Positions 1-8,306 of a stretch of DNA of 24,562 nt are shown here, piece after piece; the stretch's first letter is position 1, and every line of letters begins with the position of its first letter. The DNA comes from Bacteroidales bacterium UBA1733 (GTDB taxonomy: Bacteria > Bacteroidota > Bacteroidia > Bacteroidales > UBA3663). The notes under the pieces were generated by a model, which saw only the letters and a program-made list of their open reading frames with translations, did not search any database and had not been told where the DNA came from. The stretch lies in assembly GCA_002315795.1 (NCBI GenBank), contig DCIF01000130.1, positions 1,065 through 25,626 on the forward strand, given 5' to 3'. Position numbers and translations under genes: made by a program.

Positions 1-54
1 CTTCAGAAGATCCAAAAGAATTACATTCTTCTCAACCACATCGAGAAGAAATGA
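1..54 (+). CDS. Possible C-terminal fragment of a gene entering from the left edge
   Basis: Frame 1 is open from the window edge to a TGA at 52-54 and would encode 17 residues ending in NHIEKK. The fragment is lysine-rich with alternating hydrophobic residues, so it could be the final helix of a protein. It is too short to assign to a family, and an open stretch of 17 codons can occur by chance. No terminator hairpin with a T tract follows directly; the next structure is the palindrome at 119-159. Confidence 0.25.
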   Translation, partial: LQKIQKNYILLNHIEKK

Positions 55-118
55 TTATAGATAATGTAGCCTTGAGAACTGCGATAGACATGCTCGTTCT
101 CATATCTTCTTGCTCATT

Positions 119-159
119 GCGTAAAATGCGCTGCGTAATTTACGCTGCGCATTTTACGC
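119..159. repeat. 41-bp nested palindrome (REP-like)
   Basis: Outer arms GCGTAAAATGCGC (119-131) and GCGCATTTTACGC (147-159) are exact reverse complements. Between them lies a second palindrome, GCGTAA (133-138) and TTACGC (140-145), around a central T at 139. Only the single T bases at 132, 139 and 146 break perfect symmetry, so the element can fold almost end to end. No T tract follows on either strand, so it does not look like an ordinary intrinsic terminator. It lies 36 bp beyond the stop codon of the minus-strand ATPase gene. A dispersed intergenic repeat or protein-binding site is possible. Confidence 0.8.
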
Positions 160-195
160 TGCAGACTCTTCTGTGCTGTAGCCAGATACCGGCTT

Positions 196-1632
196 CTATT
201 TGCCAAACAACTCTTCTGCTGAAATGACAGACTGGAAAACCTCCTTGGCATTATCGTACGGATTGGTGCTTACCAGCGTCATGTGAATCGTTTTATCGGG
301 AAACTCTCGTTCAACACTCTCCATTCGGGATTGAATAGTAACTTGATATTCAGATGTCATGTGTCCCTGTGATCTTAGGTATTTCATTTCACAGACATTC
401 ACAATATCATCAGCACGGTCAATAATCAAGTCAACCTGAGAACCTTTAGTATTCTTGTCGCCATGGATAACTAACGCCGATTCCTTACTTGCAACTGCAT
501 ACACGCCAAGTGCGCCTTTTATCTGTGGCACATGCTGCATGCACACGTTTTCAAAGGCAATTCCTCGCCATGTGTTAATCTCTGGTTCCTTCAGATGATG
601 TTGCCAGAAGTCATGTTCTGTAATATTTATTTCTTCTTTGAAACGAAGCCAGAACCAGCAGAAACAGTCTGTCAGTTTATAATGTTCCTCACGTTTTCCA
701 TAGCCAAAAGGTACGTATCTCTCTATGAAATTACTCTCAGCCAGGGCCTTCAGGACCTTGGTAAAGTCTCCGTTGGGGTTGATTCCAGTTGCCTTTGCAA
801 TCTCATCGCGTGTAAAACCATATCTACGCTGGTATAGTTTTCGTATTACCTTCATACAGTCACCCGCATTGTCAAAAGCGGAATTGAACAGCAGCTCAAA
901 CTCATCCTTCAACTTTGCTTCCTTCTGGAAGAACAGTTCGTCAATATTCTGTGCAAGACTGTACCCAGGATTGAAGTAATTCATATAATATGGGATGCCG
1001 CCCAAAATCATGTATGACTGTATGATATTGTATCGTGACATTTTAATATTCCTATCAAGGTAGAAGTCCTCGCACTCCCTGAGTGTAAAAGGCAACAGCT
1101 TCATCTTACCAGTCACTCGACCATACAGACCGCCTTTATCATCAATGAAATTATCAAGCATCCATGATGTAGCAGAACCGCAAACTACAAGACAAAGATT
1201 ATGGCGGGTATTGCCCCAGCCATTCCAGAAGGCCTCAAATGCCGTGAGGAACCCTGACCTTGCAGTATCCATCCAAGGCATCTCGTCAATGAAAACCACC
1301 TGCCTTGAACCATTATCGAGCTTCTTCAGCAACTGTTCGAGCATAAAGAATCCCTCCAACCAAGATGTTGGTACAGATATATCCTCTGCACCATATCTAA
1401 GCAAGGAGAAATAGAAATTCTGCAGTTGATCCTTCTTCGTTACTTTTCGCTTTTTGTTGTAGGGAGAAAGTCCCGTATGATGAAATGTCATATTATCTCT
1501 GAACACCTCATTTATAAGGAAAGTCTTGCCTACACGTCGGCGACCATAAACTGCAATAAGTTCTGCTCGCCCGCTATTATAGTATCGGCCGAGTTCTGCG
1601 ATTTCTTTTTTGCGTCCTATTACTTCACACAT
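196..1632 (-). CDS. AAA+ ATPase with C-terminal PD-(D/E)XK nuclease-like domain (archaeal ATPase / DUF234 type)
   Basis: This 478-residue protein starts with a P-loop ATPase module: Walker A GRRRVGKT at about 30-37 and Walker B VVFIDE at about 112-117. A winged-helix-like middle region (about 260-320) follows. The C-terminal part has the order expected of a PD-(D/E)XK nuclease fold: Glu in AFENV (361), Asp in GSQVDLIID (401) and EMK (415-417). This architecture is typical of the archaeal ATPase/DUF234 group, which is multicopy in many Bacteroidales and whose function is poorly known; a mobile or defence-related role is speculative. The ATG at 1632 follows a good -7 box. The gene is visibly AT-richer than polA beside it, has no functional partner here and lies between two strong inverted repeats, all suggesting accessory DNA. 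Family call is firm, function is not. Confidence 0.85.
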   Translation of the reverse strand: MCEVIGRKKEIAELGRYYNSGRAELIAVYGRRRVGKTFLINEVFRDNMTFHHTGLSPYNKKRKVTKKDQLQNFYFSLLRYGAEDISVPTSWLEGFFMLEQLLKKLDNGSRQVVFIDEMPWMDTARSGFLTAFEAFWNGWGNTRHNLCLVVCGSATSWMLDNFIDDKGGLYGRVTGKMKLLPFTLRECEDFYLDRNIKMSRYNIIQSYMILGGIPYYMNYFNPGYSLAQNIDELFFQKEAKLKDEFELLFNSAFDNAGDCMKVIRKLYQRRYGFTRDEIAKATGINPNGDFTKVLKALAESNFIERYVPFGYGKREEHYKLTDCFCWFWLRFKEEINITEHDFWQHHLKEPEINTWRGIAFENVCMQHVPQIKGALGVYAVASKESALVIHGDKNTKGSQVDLIIDRADDIVNVCEMKYLRSQGHMTSEYQVTIQSRMESVEREFPDKTIHMTLVSTNPYDNAKEVFQSVISAEELFGK

Positions 1633-1651
1633 ATCAACTTATTTTGGTGTG

Positions 1652-1683
1652 CAAAAGTAATTAAAAATATTGATTTGTGCAAG
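1652..1683 (-). promoter_or_regulatory. Bacteroidetes-type promoter of the ATPase gene
   Basis: Read on the minus strand, TACTTTTG (1659-1652) matches the -7 consensus TAnnTTTG exactly. A -33-like CTTG (1683-1680) lies 20 bp upstream, one base off TTTG. The start ATG at 1632 lies about 20 bases after the box, giving a very short leader. Confidence 0.55.
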
Positions 1684-1689
1684 AAAATA

Positions 1690-1743
1690 GCCTTTATTTC
1701 GCTACGAAATGATAAAATTGGGTATTTGTAGCGAAATAAAGGC
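1690..1743 (-). terminator. Long inverted repeat, probable terminator of the ychF-polA-ygjP operon
   Basis: Arms 1690-1705 (GCCTTTATTTCGCTAC) and 1728-1743 are perfect 16-bp reverse complements. The stem continues by 4 bp (1707-1710 with 1724-1727) past one bulged G, leaving a 13-base loop. On the minus strand it begins 33 bases after the metallopeptidase stop, is preceded by a run of A and followed by TATTTTCTTG, as expected of an intrinsic terminator. On the plus strand TTTTTT also follows, but no plus-strand gene ends here. It abuts the promoter of the ATPase gene, so an operator role is an alternative. Confidence 0.6.
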
Positions 1744-1776
1744 GGTTTTTTAGATCAAAAGACAAGGATTATTTAC

Positions 1777-2433
1777 TTAACTGAAGTTTCCCTCACCCCC
1801 AGAAGCAGCTGAGACGAGAAAGGTCTTCAATTCTTTCTCGAGGGCCTTTTCGGTGCCACCGAGCAGCGTGTCGAGTTCGGCATGAAATGCGGCGCTGTGA
1901 TCCATGTGGTGCGTATGGACGAGCTCATGAAGCATGATCATGCGCTGCAGGTGATCTGGCAGGAGGATGCAATAGAGTGAGAGATTGATGGTATATTCCT
2001 TACGGCTTAAGAGTCCTTTCTTCCTGGCCACACAACTGCCCCACTTGGTACGGGCACTGCTGATCTTGACTTCCTTGACCTTGAAGCCATATTGCTGAGC
2101 CAGAGCCAGGAGCTTGGGTGGCAGATCACGCTTGGCCAAGGCACGCATACGTTCGATGCGACGACGCTCCTCAAGCAGCTGCTCGGGCGTAGGCTGCCGT
2201 TCACGCTTCTTCTGCTCGATGGCTGCATCTTTCTCTATCATATCCTGAAGACGAGGGCGCATCTCCTCGACAGACTCCTTCAGGTGGGGCATAGAGAAGA
2301 GGCGCGGCACGGTGATGAGAATGCCCCGACCGCCATCGTGTGCAGGACGGAAGGTGTATCGGACTGCACGGACATTCCTTTTGATATAAAGGTGTCCGAA
2401 ATCCTTATCTTCGAGGATATAATCTACTGTCAT
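1777..2433 (-). CDS. YgjP-type (M48/DUF45, SprT-like) zinc metallopeptidase
   Basis: The protein carries the family signature late in the chain: ARTKWGSC, then NLSLYCILLP, then the zinc motif HELVHTHHMDHSAAF, with HExxH and a downstream His as metal ligands. In the YgjP family this motif order and a length near 220-240 residues are usual; substrates are unknown. There is no signal peptide, so it should be cytoplasmic. I chose ATG 2433, giving 218 residues, because it lies one base after the polA stop (TGA-T-ATG), the pattern of translational coupling. The frame also opens with a GTG at 2469, which would add 12 residues and overlap polA by 35 bases. It is the last gene of the operon. A charged KKRERQPTPEQLLEERRR stretch sits in the N-terminal half and probably forms a helix. 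Confidence 0.85.
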   Translation of the reverse strand: MTVDYILEDKDFGHLYIKRNVRAVRYTFRPAHDGGRGILITVPRLFSMPHLKESVEEMRPRLQDMIEKDAAIEQKKRERQPTPEQLLEERRRIERMRALAKRDLPPKLLALAQQYGFKVKEVKISSARTKWGSCVARKKGLLSRKEYTINLSLYCILLPDHLQRMIMLHELVHTHHMDHSAAFHAELDTLLGGTEKALEKELKTFLVSAASGGEGNFS

Positions 2434-2434
2434 A

Positions 2435-5251
2435 TCAGTGTGCTGCCAGCCAATTCTCTCCTCTGCCACAATCGGCGATGAGCGGTACAGACAGCTTGAC
2501 TACACCTGCCATCTCCTCAAGGACGAGCTTCTGAAGGCGGTCAAGTTCCTGGGGTGGTACGGAGAAATTCAATTCGTCGTGCACCTGAATCAGCAGCTTG
2601 GCATGGAGTTTCTCCTTACGGATGCGCCTGGTGATGCGCACCATGGCAATCTTGATGATATCGGCCGCCGTACCCTGAATAGGGGCATTGATGGCATTGC
2701 GCTCAGCATAACCACGAACGGTGGAGTTGGCGCTGTGAATATCCTTGAGCATACGCTTACGGCCGAAGAAGGTCTCGACATAACCCTTGTCACGCGCCAC
2801 GGCAATGCACTCGTCCATATATTCTCTGATGCGCGGATAGGTGGCGAAATAGCCATCGATGAGCTCTTTGGCTTCAGCACGAGGGATGTTGAGTCGCGAT
2901 GCCAGACCAAAGGTTGAAATGCCATAGATGATGCCGAAATTGGCAGTCTTGGCCTTGGTGCGCTGCAACTTGGTGACTTCTTCGAGCGGCAGATGATAGA
3001 TCTTGGCTGCAGTGGCGCGATGAATGTCATCGCCCTCATTGAATGCCGCAATCATGGCAGGATCCTGCGAGAGATGCGCCATCAGACGAAGTTCGATCTG
3101 ACTATAGTCGGCCGAGAAGAAGACTTCGCCAGGATCGGGGACGAACGCCTTGCGGAGTTCGCGACCCATAGCATCGCGAATCGGGATATTCTGCAGATTC
3201 GGATTGCTCGATGACAGGCGGCCCGTGGCAGTGACCGTCTGATTGAACTGACAATGGATACGGCCCGTCTCAGGATTGATCTCTTCGGGCAAAGCCTCAA
3301 TATAGGTGCCAAGCAGCTTGCGGATGCCGCGATAAGAAAGAATATCCTCGAGGATCTCTACCTTATCGTCATCGGTCTTTTCGCCTTTGATTTTCACGAT
3401 GAGCTGCTGCAGGACCTCTTCGGCCGTAGAGCGGGACTTGCTCTTCGGATCGAGCTGCATCTCATCGAAGATCACCTGAGCCACGACCTTAGGAGAAAGC
3501 GGATTGAAAGCATGGCCGGCAATCTGCGTCATCCGCTCTTCAAGACGCTTCAGCTCTGCTTCGAGCACCGTCTTCGATTCGGTGAGCGCAGAGACATCGA
3601 CACGGACACCCGTGAGCTCCATGTCGGCCAGTACTTTGACCAGCGGCATCTCTATCTCCTGGAAGAGCCTGACCAGCTGCTGCTCCTTGAGTTGCTGACG
3701 GAGGACCTGTGCCAGCTGGTAAGTGACGTCAGAATCCTCACAGCAGTATTCTGCTACGCGCTCGATGCTACAGTCGCGCATGGTCTTGGGTTTCTCGTCT
3801 TCCTCGGCTGCATCCATCATGGCAAAGAGATCGAGCGACTCTTCTGCAGCCTTTTTCTTCTTGCCGGTCTCTATCAGATCGCTCGTCGGAATCGGCTTAT
3901 AGTTGAGCAGCAACTCTGACAGATAATCCATATTGTGCGGCAGTTCCGGTTCGAGCAGATAATGAGCCACCATAGTATCGAAGAGCGGATAGCTGACCTC
4001 CATGCCATAGCGCATGAGCACAGAATAGTCATATTTGGCATTCTGCGCTATCTTCAGCGTAGCATCATTCTCGAACAGAGGTCGCAACTCCTCGACGACG
4101 GCCGTAGCCTCAGCACGATCGGCAGGAACAGGGATGTACCAGGCCTTATGACCCGCGACGGCAAACGAGAGACCGACAAGCTCGGCCTCCATGACGTTGA
4201 GTGAGGTGGTCTCGGTATCGAAAGCCCATTCGGTCGTCCAGAAGAGTTCGGCAATCATCTCCTGACGCTTGGCAGGCGTATCGCATATAATATAATGTGT
4301 CTCAACGTCTGCAATGGTCTGTAGCTTTGGCGCTGGAGCTTTGACCTGCTGCAAGGCCTCGTCGCGCATCTTACGCATCTCAAGAGACTCAAAGATCTCT
4401 GACAGTCGCGCATAGTCAGGTTCGACGACCTGTAAGGCCTCAGCATCGAGCACTACGCCAGGAACCTCACGGCAGATGGTGGCCAGGTATTTTGAATCCC
4501 TGATCTGCTGCACGTTCTCAAGCACCTTGGCAAACATGCCTTTCTTGAGATTCGGCAGTTCTTTCCTGCCTTCTGCAGCAGCGGTCTCTACGGCAGAAAG
4601 GAGGCCTTCGACCGAATCGAAGTCCTCTATCAGTTTCTGTGCCGTCTTAGGACCGACACCCGGACAGCCAGGAATATTGTCGGCCGTATCGCCCTGAAGT
4701 CCCAGCATGTCGATGACCTGATCGGTGCGCTTGAGGCCATACTTTGTCAGAACGGCCTCTACGTCGAGCGTCTCATAACCGGGACCGAAAGACTTAGGTT
4801 TGAAGATACGCGACTGAGAAGTCACCAGCTGCGCATAGTCCTTGTCAGGACTCATCAAGTAGGTGTCAAAGCCACCCTGCTGGTCGGCCAGACGCGCCAG
4901 TGTACCTACCACATCGTCGGCCTCATAGTTCTCAACTTCGAAAGTAGGGATGCGATAGGCCTCGATGATCTGCTTGATATAAGGGACGGCGAAGGTGATG
5001 TCTTCTGGCTGTGCCTCACGCTGCGCCTTGTAAGAAGGAAACTCTTTGTGTCGGAACGTACCACCCTTCGGATCGAAACATACGGCCATACAGTCTGGCT
5101 GCTGTTCACGCAGCACGTCCTGCAGCGTCTTGGTAAAGCCATAGATCGCCGAGATGACCTGTCCTTTACTATTGGTCAGCGGCTTGTTGATAAAGCCATA
5201 GTAGGCCCGATAGATCAGCGCATACGCATCGAGCAGAAAGAGTTTCTTCAT
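2435..5251 (-). CDS. polA: DNA polymerase I
   Basis: This 938-residue enzyme fills gaps and removes primers during replication and repair. All three modules are present. The 5' nuclease (about 1-290) has LLDAYALIYRAYY, YEADDVVG (109-116), SPDKDYAQL and the helix-hairpin-helix region GCPGVGPKTAQKLI. The 3'-5' proofreading domain (about 320-520) keeps DTET (345-348), NAKYD (404-408) and Y502-D506, so it should be active. The polymerase (about 560-938) has motif A DYSQIE (715-720), motif B RTKAKTANFGIIYG and motif C VHDE (890-893). A lysine- and acid-rich insert (about 464-490) lies between the second and third exonuclease motifs, probably a lineage-specific linker. It starts 6 bp after the ychF stop and its own stop nearly touches the next start, so the three genes should be co-transcribed. 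Confidence 0.98.
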   Translation of the reverse strand: MKKLFLLDAYALIYRAYYGFINKPLTNSKGQVISAIYGFTKTLQDVLREQQPDCMAVCFDPKGGTFRHKEFPSYKAQREAQPEDITFAVPYIKQIIEAYRIPTFEVENYEADDVVGTLARLADQQGGFDTYLMSPDKDYAQLVTSQSRIFKPKSFGPGYETLDVEAVLTKYGLKRTDQVIDMLGLQGDTADNIPGCPGVGPKTAQKLIEDFDSVEGLLSAVETAAAEGRKELPNLKKGMFAKVLENVQQIRDSKYLATICREVPGVVLDAEALQVVEPDYARLSEIFESLEMRKMRDEALQQVKAPAPKLQTIADVETHYIICDTPAKRQEMIAELFWTTEWAFDTETTSLNVMEAELVGLSFAVAGHKAWYIPVPADRAEATAVVEELRPLFENDATLKIAQNAKYDYSVLMRYGMEVSYPLFDTMVAHYLLEPELPHNMDYLSELLLNYKPIPTSDLIETGKKKKAAEESLDLFAMMDAAEEDEKPKTMRDCSIERVAEYCCEDSDVTYQLAQVLRQQLKEQQLVRLFQEIEMPLVKVLADMELTGVRVDVSALTESKTVLEAELKRLEERMTQIAGHAFNPLSPKVVAQVIFDEMQLDPKSKSRSTAEEVLQQLIVKIKGEKTDDDKVEILEDILSYRGIRKLLGTYIEALPEEINPETGRIHCQFNQTVTATGRLSSSNPNLQNIPIRDAMGRELRKAFVPDPGEVFFSADYSQIELRLMAHLSQDPAMIAAFNEGDDIHRATAAKIYHLPLEEVTKLQRTKAKTANFGIIYGISTFGLASRLNIPRAEAKELIDGYFATYPRIREYMDECIAVARDKGYVETFFGRKRMLKDIHSANSTVRGYAERNAINAPIQGTAADIIKIAMVRITRRIRKEKLHAKLLIQVHDELNFSVPPQELDRLQKLVLEEMAGVVKLSVPLIADCGRGENWLAAH

Positions 5252-5257
5252 GAGGTC

Positions 5258-6361
5258 TTAGACATTAAAGAGGAAGTGCATGATGTCGCCATCCTGAACG
5301 ACATAGTCCTTACCCTCAATACCGAGTTTGCCAGCTTCCTTGATGGCAGCTTCTGAACCGTACTGAAGATAATCGTCGTACTTGATGACCTGTGCACGGA
5401 TAAAGCCTTTCTCGAAATCGCCATGGATGATGCCAGCACACTGTGGAGCCTTCATACCCTTGCGGAATGTCCAGGCCTTGACCTCCATCGGACCTGCGGT
5501 GATGTAAGTCTGCAGACCCAGGAGATCGTAAGCTGAGTGAATCAGACGGTTCACACCGCTCTCGTTCAGTCCCAGTTCCTCAAGGAACATCTGACGCTCT
5601 TCGAAAGTCTCGAGCTCAGCAATCTCAGACTCGATCTTTGCTGAGATCACAAGCACCTCGGCATCCTCGTCTTTCACAGCTTCACGCACCTGCTCTACGT
5701 AAGCATTGCCATCCTTGGCCGAAGCCTCATCGACATTGCAGACATAAAGGATAGGCTTGGAAGTAAGCAGGAAGAGGTCATGATAGGCACGCTCCTCTTC
5801 AGGTGTCTCTGGCTTGATGGTACGGGCCGACTTACCCTGCACCAGGGCTTCCTTGATGCGGCTCATCAGCGAGAACTGCACCTTGGCATCCTTATCCATA
5901 CCTACCTGTGCCAGCTTGGCCACCTTTGGCAAGCGGGTCTCGATGGTCTCAAGATCCTTGAGCTGCAACTCGGTATCGATGATCTCCTTGTCGCGTACAG
6001 GATCTACACTGCCGTCAACATGCACCACATTGCCATCGTCGAAACAACGAAGCACATGGATGATTGCATCTGTCTCACGGATGTTGGCCAGGAACTTATT
6101 ACCGAGGCCCTCTCCCTTAGAAGCACCTTTGACCAGACCTGCAATATCAACGATCTCGACCGTGGCAGGGACGATACGACCTGGATGTACGATCTCGGCA
6201 AGCTTGGTCAGTCGCTCATCGGGTACTGTGATGATGCCGACCTGAGGATCGATGGTACAGAATGGGAAGTTAGCAGCCTGAGCCTTAGCGCTGGAGAGGC
6301 AGTTGAAAAGGGTTGACTTGCCTACATTTGGCAAACCGACGATACCACACTGAAGTGACAT
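5258..6361 (-). CDS. ychF: Redox-regulated ATPase YchF (Obg-family P-loop protein)
   Basis: At 367 residues this matches the usual YchF/OLA1 length. The G1 P-loop is GLPNVGKST (9-17), the G3 region is [14 protein letters not shown] (72-85), and the G4 position reads NVDE (209-212) in place of NKxD. That change is typical of YchF and underlies its preference for ATP over GTP. A helical insert (about 115-190) and a C-terminal TGS domain (about 282-365) follow. The protein binds ribosomes and has been tied to translation and oxidative-stress responses in other bacteria. It is first in the operon, preceded by a promoter with both boxes intact and a leader of roughly 95 bases. The ATG at 6361 is the natural start because the P-loop begins only eight residues in. 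Confidence 0.97.
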   Translation of the reverse strand: MSLQCGIVGLPNVGKSTLFNCLSSAKAQAANFPFCTIDPQVGIITVPDERLTKLAEIVHPGRIVPATVEIVDIAGLVKGASKGEGLGNKFLANIRETDAIIHVLRCFDDGNVVHVDGSVDPVRDKEIIDTELQLKDLETIETRLPKVAKLAQVGMDKDAKVQFSLMSRIKEALVQGKSARTIKPETPEEERAYHDLFLLTSKPILYVCNVDEASAKDGNAYVEQVREAVKDEDAEVLVISAKIESEIAELETFEERQMFLEELGLNESGVNRLIHSAYDLLGLQTYITAGPMEVKAWTFRKGMKAPQCAGIIHGDFEKGFIRAQVIKYDDYLQYGSEAAIKEAGKLGIEGKDYVVQDGDIMHFLFNV

Positions 6362-6460
6362 AATATATGATAAAAATAGTAAATATTAAATGTTAGATTA
6401 TACCTGTGCGGCCTTCTGTCCTGTATCAGAAACATAAGAAACACCGCATTATCAAGTATG

Positions 6461-6492
6461 CAAAGATACTGATAAATAAATAAAAATCCAAA
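6461..6492 (-). promoter_or_regulatory. Promoter of the ychF-polA-ygjP operon
   Basis: On the minus strand TTTG (6492-6489) is followed after exactly 20 bp by TATCTTTG (6468-6461), a full match to the Bacteroidetes consensus TTTG-N(19-21)-TAnnTTTG. The divergent nadB start lies at 6615. I see no equally good plus-strand promoter for nadB; CAAATTTG at 6584-6591 is only a partial match. Confidence 0.75.
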
Positions 6493-6614
6493 AAACGAGG
6501 GGTGTTTAGACGAAAAACAAAGTTTTCTTTACTCTTTTGACACAAAAAGTGTCCTCGACGTACCAACCTATTGTTTTTTTTACCAAATTTGCAGCAAATA
6601 ATTTTTAAATACAC

Positions 6615-8201
6615 ATGCGAAAAAAATATGACTTTCTGGTAATCGGCACTGGAATTGCTGGAATGAGTTATGCGCTGAAGGTGGCACATGCAGGTAAGGT
6701 AGCTCTGATCTGCAAGAGTGAGCTTCAGGAATCAAATACAGATCTGGCACAAGGCGGTGTCTCTTCGGTGACAGACTTTACGGTCGATACCTATGAGAAA
6801 CATATCCATGACACCATGGTAGCCGGTGACTGGCTCTCTGACCCTAAGGCCGTGGAGCTGGTGGTGCGCAATGCACCTTCACAGATTGCCGAACTGGTCA
6901 GATGGGGAGTGGACTTCGACCGCAAGGAGAATGGCGAGTTTGACCTGCACCGTGAGGGCGGACACTCAGAGTTCCGCATCCTGCATCATGCAGACAATAC
7001 GGGTCATGCCATACAGTCTGCACTTATCGCAGCCGTAAAGCAGCATCCGAATATCGATGTGCTGGAACATCATTTTGCCATCGAGATCCTGACACAGCAT
7101 CATCTGGGATTAGAGGTGACACGTCGCACACCAGACATTGAGTGTTTCGGAGCCTACGTCCTCAACGAAGAGACCGGACAGATTGACACCTATCTGGCCA
7201 AAGTGACGATGATGGCTACAGGCGGTGTGGGACAGGTCTATAGCACCACCACCAATCCTCCTATCGCGACAGGCGATGGCGTGGCTATGGTCTATCGCGC
7301 CAAAGGTACGGTGAAGGATATGGAGTTCGTACAGTTCCATCCTACAGCGCTGTATCACCAGGGCGACCACCAGAACTTCCTTATCACTGAGGCTATGCGT
7401 GGCTATGGCGGCATTCTGCGCAATCTGGATGGCACGGAGTTTATGCACAAGTATGATCCGCGTCTCTCGCTGGCACCACGTGACATCACTGCACGTGCCA
7501 TCTTTAACGAGATGAAGCTGCATGGCACCGACCACGTCTTCCTTGACGTGACACACAAGGATCCTGAAGAGACCAAGCACCACTTCCCTAACATCTATAA
7601 GAAGTGTCTTTCTATCGGCATCGACATTACCAAGGAGCCTATTCCTGTGGTACCTTGTCACCACTACATGTGTGGCGGTATTCTGGTAGATTATGACGGA
7701 CAGTCGAGCATCAACCGACTCTATGCAGCTGGCGAATGTTCATGTACCGGTTTGCATGGTGGCAACCGTCTGGCCAGCAATTCGCTGATCGAAGCTGTAG
7801 TATATGCCGATCTGGCTGCTAAACATTCTATTCCCCGCGTTGCAGCACTCACTCATCGTGACGACATCCCAGACTGGATTGACACAGGTACCGTGCCTCA
7901 TGAGGAACTTTACCTGATCAGTGACTCGAAGACTGAGGTGCAGCAGATCATGCAGACTTATGTCGGTATCGTCCGTTCGAACCTGCGTCTGAAGCGCGCT
8001 TGGACGCGTCTGGACAATCTGTATGAGGAGACCGAGAAACTCTTCCTACGCTCAAAAGTAAACATGGATATCTGCGAACTGCGTAATATGATCAACACAG
8101 GTTATATCATCATGCGTCAGGCCATGGAGCGGAAAGAGAGCCGTGGACTTCACTTCTCGATCGACTATCCGCCAGCAGATCGCGGCATAGAAGGATTCTG
8201 A
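6615..8201 (+). CDS. nadB: L-aspartate oxidase
   Basis: NadB oxidises L-aspartate to iminoaspartate, the first step of de novo NAD synthesis, using oxygen or, in anaerobes, fumarate as oxidant. The 528-residue protein opens with the FAD dinucleotide-binding motif VIGTGIAGMSYAL (about 9-21), followed by NTDLAQGGVSS. Family hallmarks continue with HHADNTGHAI, EFVQFHPTALYH, the active-site region HHYMCGGI (about 348-355) and GGNRLASNSLIEAVV. The C-terminal helical domain ends with ELRNMINTGYIIMRQAMERKESRG. Succinate dehydrogenase and fumarate reductase flavoproteins are close relatives, but the length and the C-terminal motif favour NadB. The gene stands alone: nadA and nadC are not adjacent. 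Tandem terminators follow directly. Confidence 0.96.
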   Translation: MRKKYDFLVIGTGIAGMSYALKVAHAGKVALICKSELQESNTDLAQGGVSSVTDFTVDTYEKHIHDTMVAGDWLSDPKAVELVVRNAPSQIAELVRWGVDFDRKENGEFDLHREGGHSEFRILHHADNTGHAIQSALIAAVKQHPNIDVLEHHFAIEILTQHHLGLEVTRRTPDIECFGAYVLNEETGQIDTYLAKVTMMATGGVGQVYSTTTNPPIATGDGVAMVYRAKGTVKDMEFVQFHPTALYHQGDHQNFLITEAMRGYGGILRNLDGTEFMHKYDPRLSLAPRDITARAIFNEMKLHGTDHVFLDVTHKDPEETKHHFPNIYKKCLSIGIDITKEPIPVVPCHHYMCGGILVDYDGQSSINRLYAAGECSCTGLHGGNRLASNSLIEAVVYADLAAKHSIPRVAALTHRDDIPDWIDTGTVPHEELYLISDSKTEVQQIMQTYVGIVRSNLRLKRAWTRLDNLYEETEKLFLRSKVNMDICELRNMINTGYIIMRQAMERKESRGLHFSIDYPPADRGIEGF

Positions 8202-8206
8202 TAAAG

Positions 8207-8251
8207 CAGCACCCTCGCCACAGAGAACTGTAGCGAGGGTGCTGTTTTTTT
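8207..8251 (+). terminator. Intrinsic terminator of nadB
   Basis: CAGCACCCTCGC (8207-8218) pairs perfectly with GCGAGGGTGCTG (8233-8244), and seven T follow (8245-8251). It begins 5 bases after the nadB stop. On the minus strand the same hairpin could give weak termination of secDF transcripts. Confidence 0.9.
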
Positions 8252-8272
8252 AGAATGATATCTGAAACAATC

Positions 8273-8306
8273 AGGCTGTGGCAGAACCACAGCCTGTTGT
8301 TTTTTT
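8273..8306 (+). terminator. Second terminator between nadB and secDF
   Basis: AGGCTGTGG (8273-8281) pairs with CCACAGCCT (8287-8295) around a 5-base loop, followed by GTTGTTTTTTT. The T tract reaches into the last codons of the convergent secDF gene. On the minus strand the hairpin lies just past the secDF stop but has no clean T tract there. Confidence 0.8.

Noticed and set aside
3254..3919. 221-codon open frame antisense to polA
   Set aside because: It lies entirely within the well-supported polA coding region, shows no recognisable domain, and is the shadow expected from codon bias.
6539..6553. GACAC/GTGTC hairpin in the ychF-nadB spacer
   Set aside because: The stem is only five base pairs with a run of A as loop, which is expected by chance in AT-rich spacer DNA.
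6584..6591. CAAATTTG as the nadB -7 box
   Set aside because: It has one mismatch to TAnnTTTG and no TTTG at the needed distance upstream, so it is too weak to list as a promoter.
6426..6689. 87-codon minus-strand frame across the ychF-nadB spacer
   Set aside because: It overlaps the nadB start and the ychF promoter and has AT-rich, low-information composition.
7110..7664. 184-codon minus-strand frame inside nadB
   Set aside because: nadB motifs cover the whole region on the plus strand; the reverse frame has no family features.
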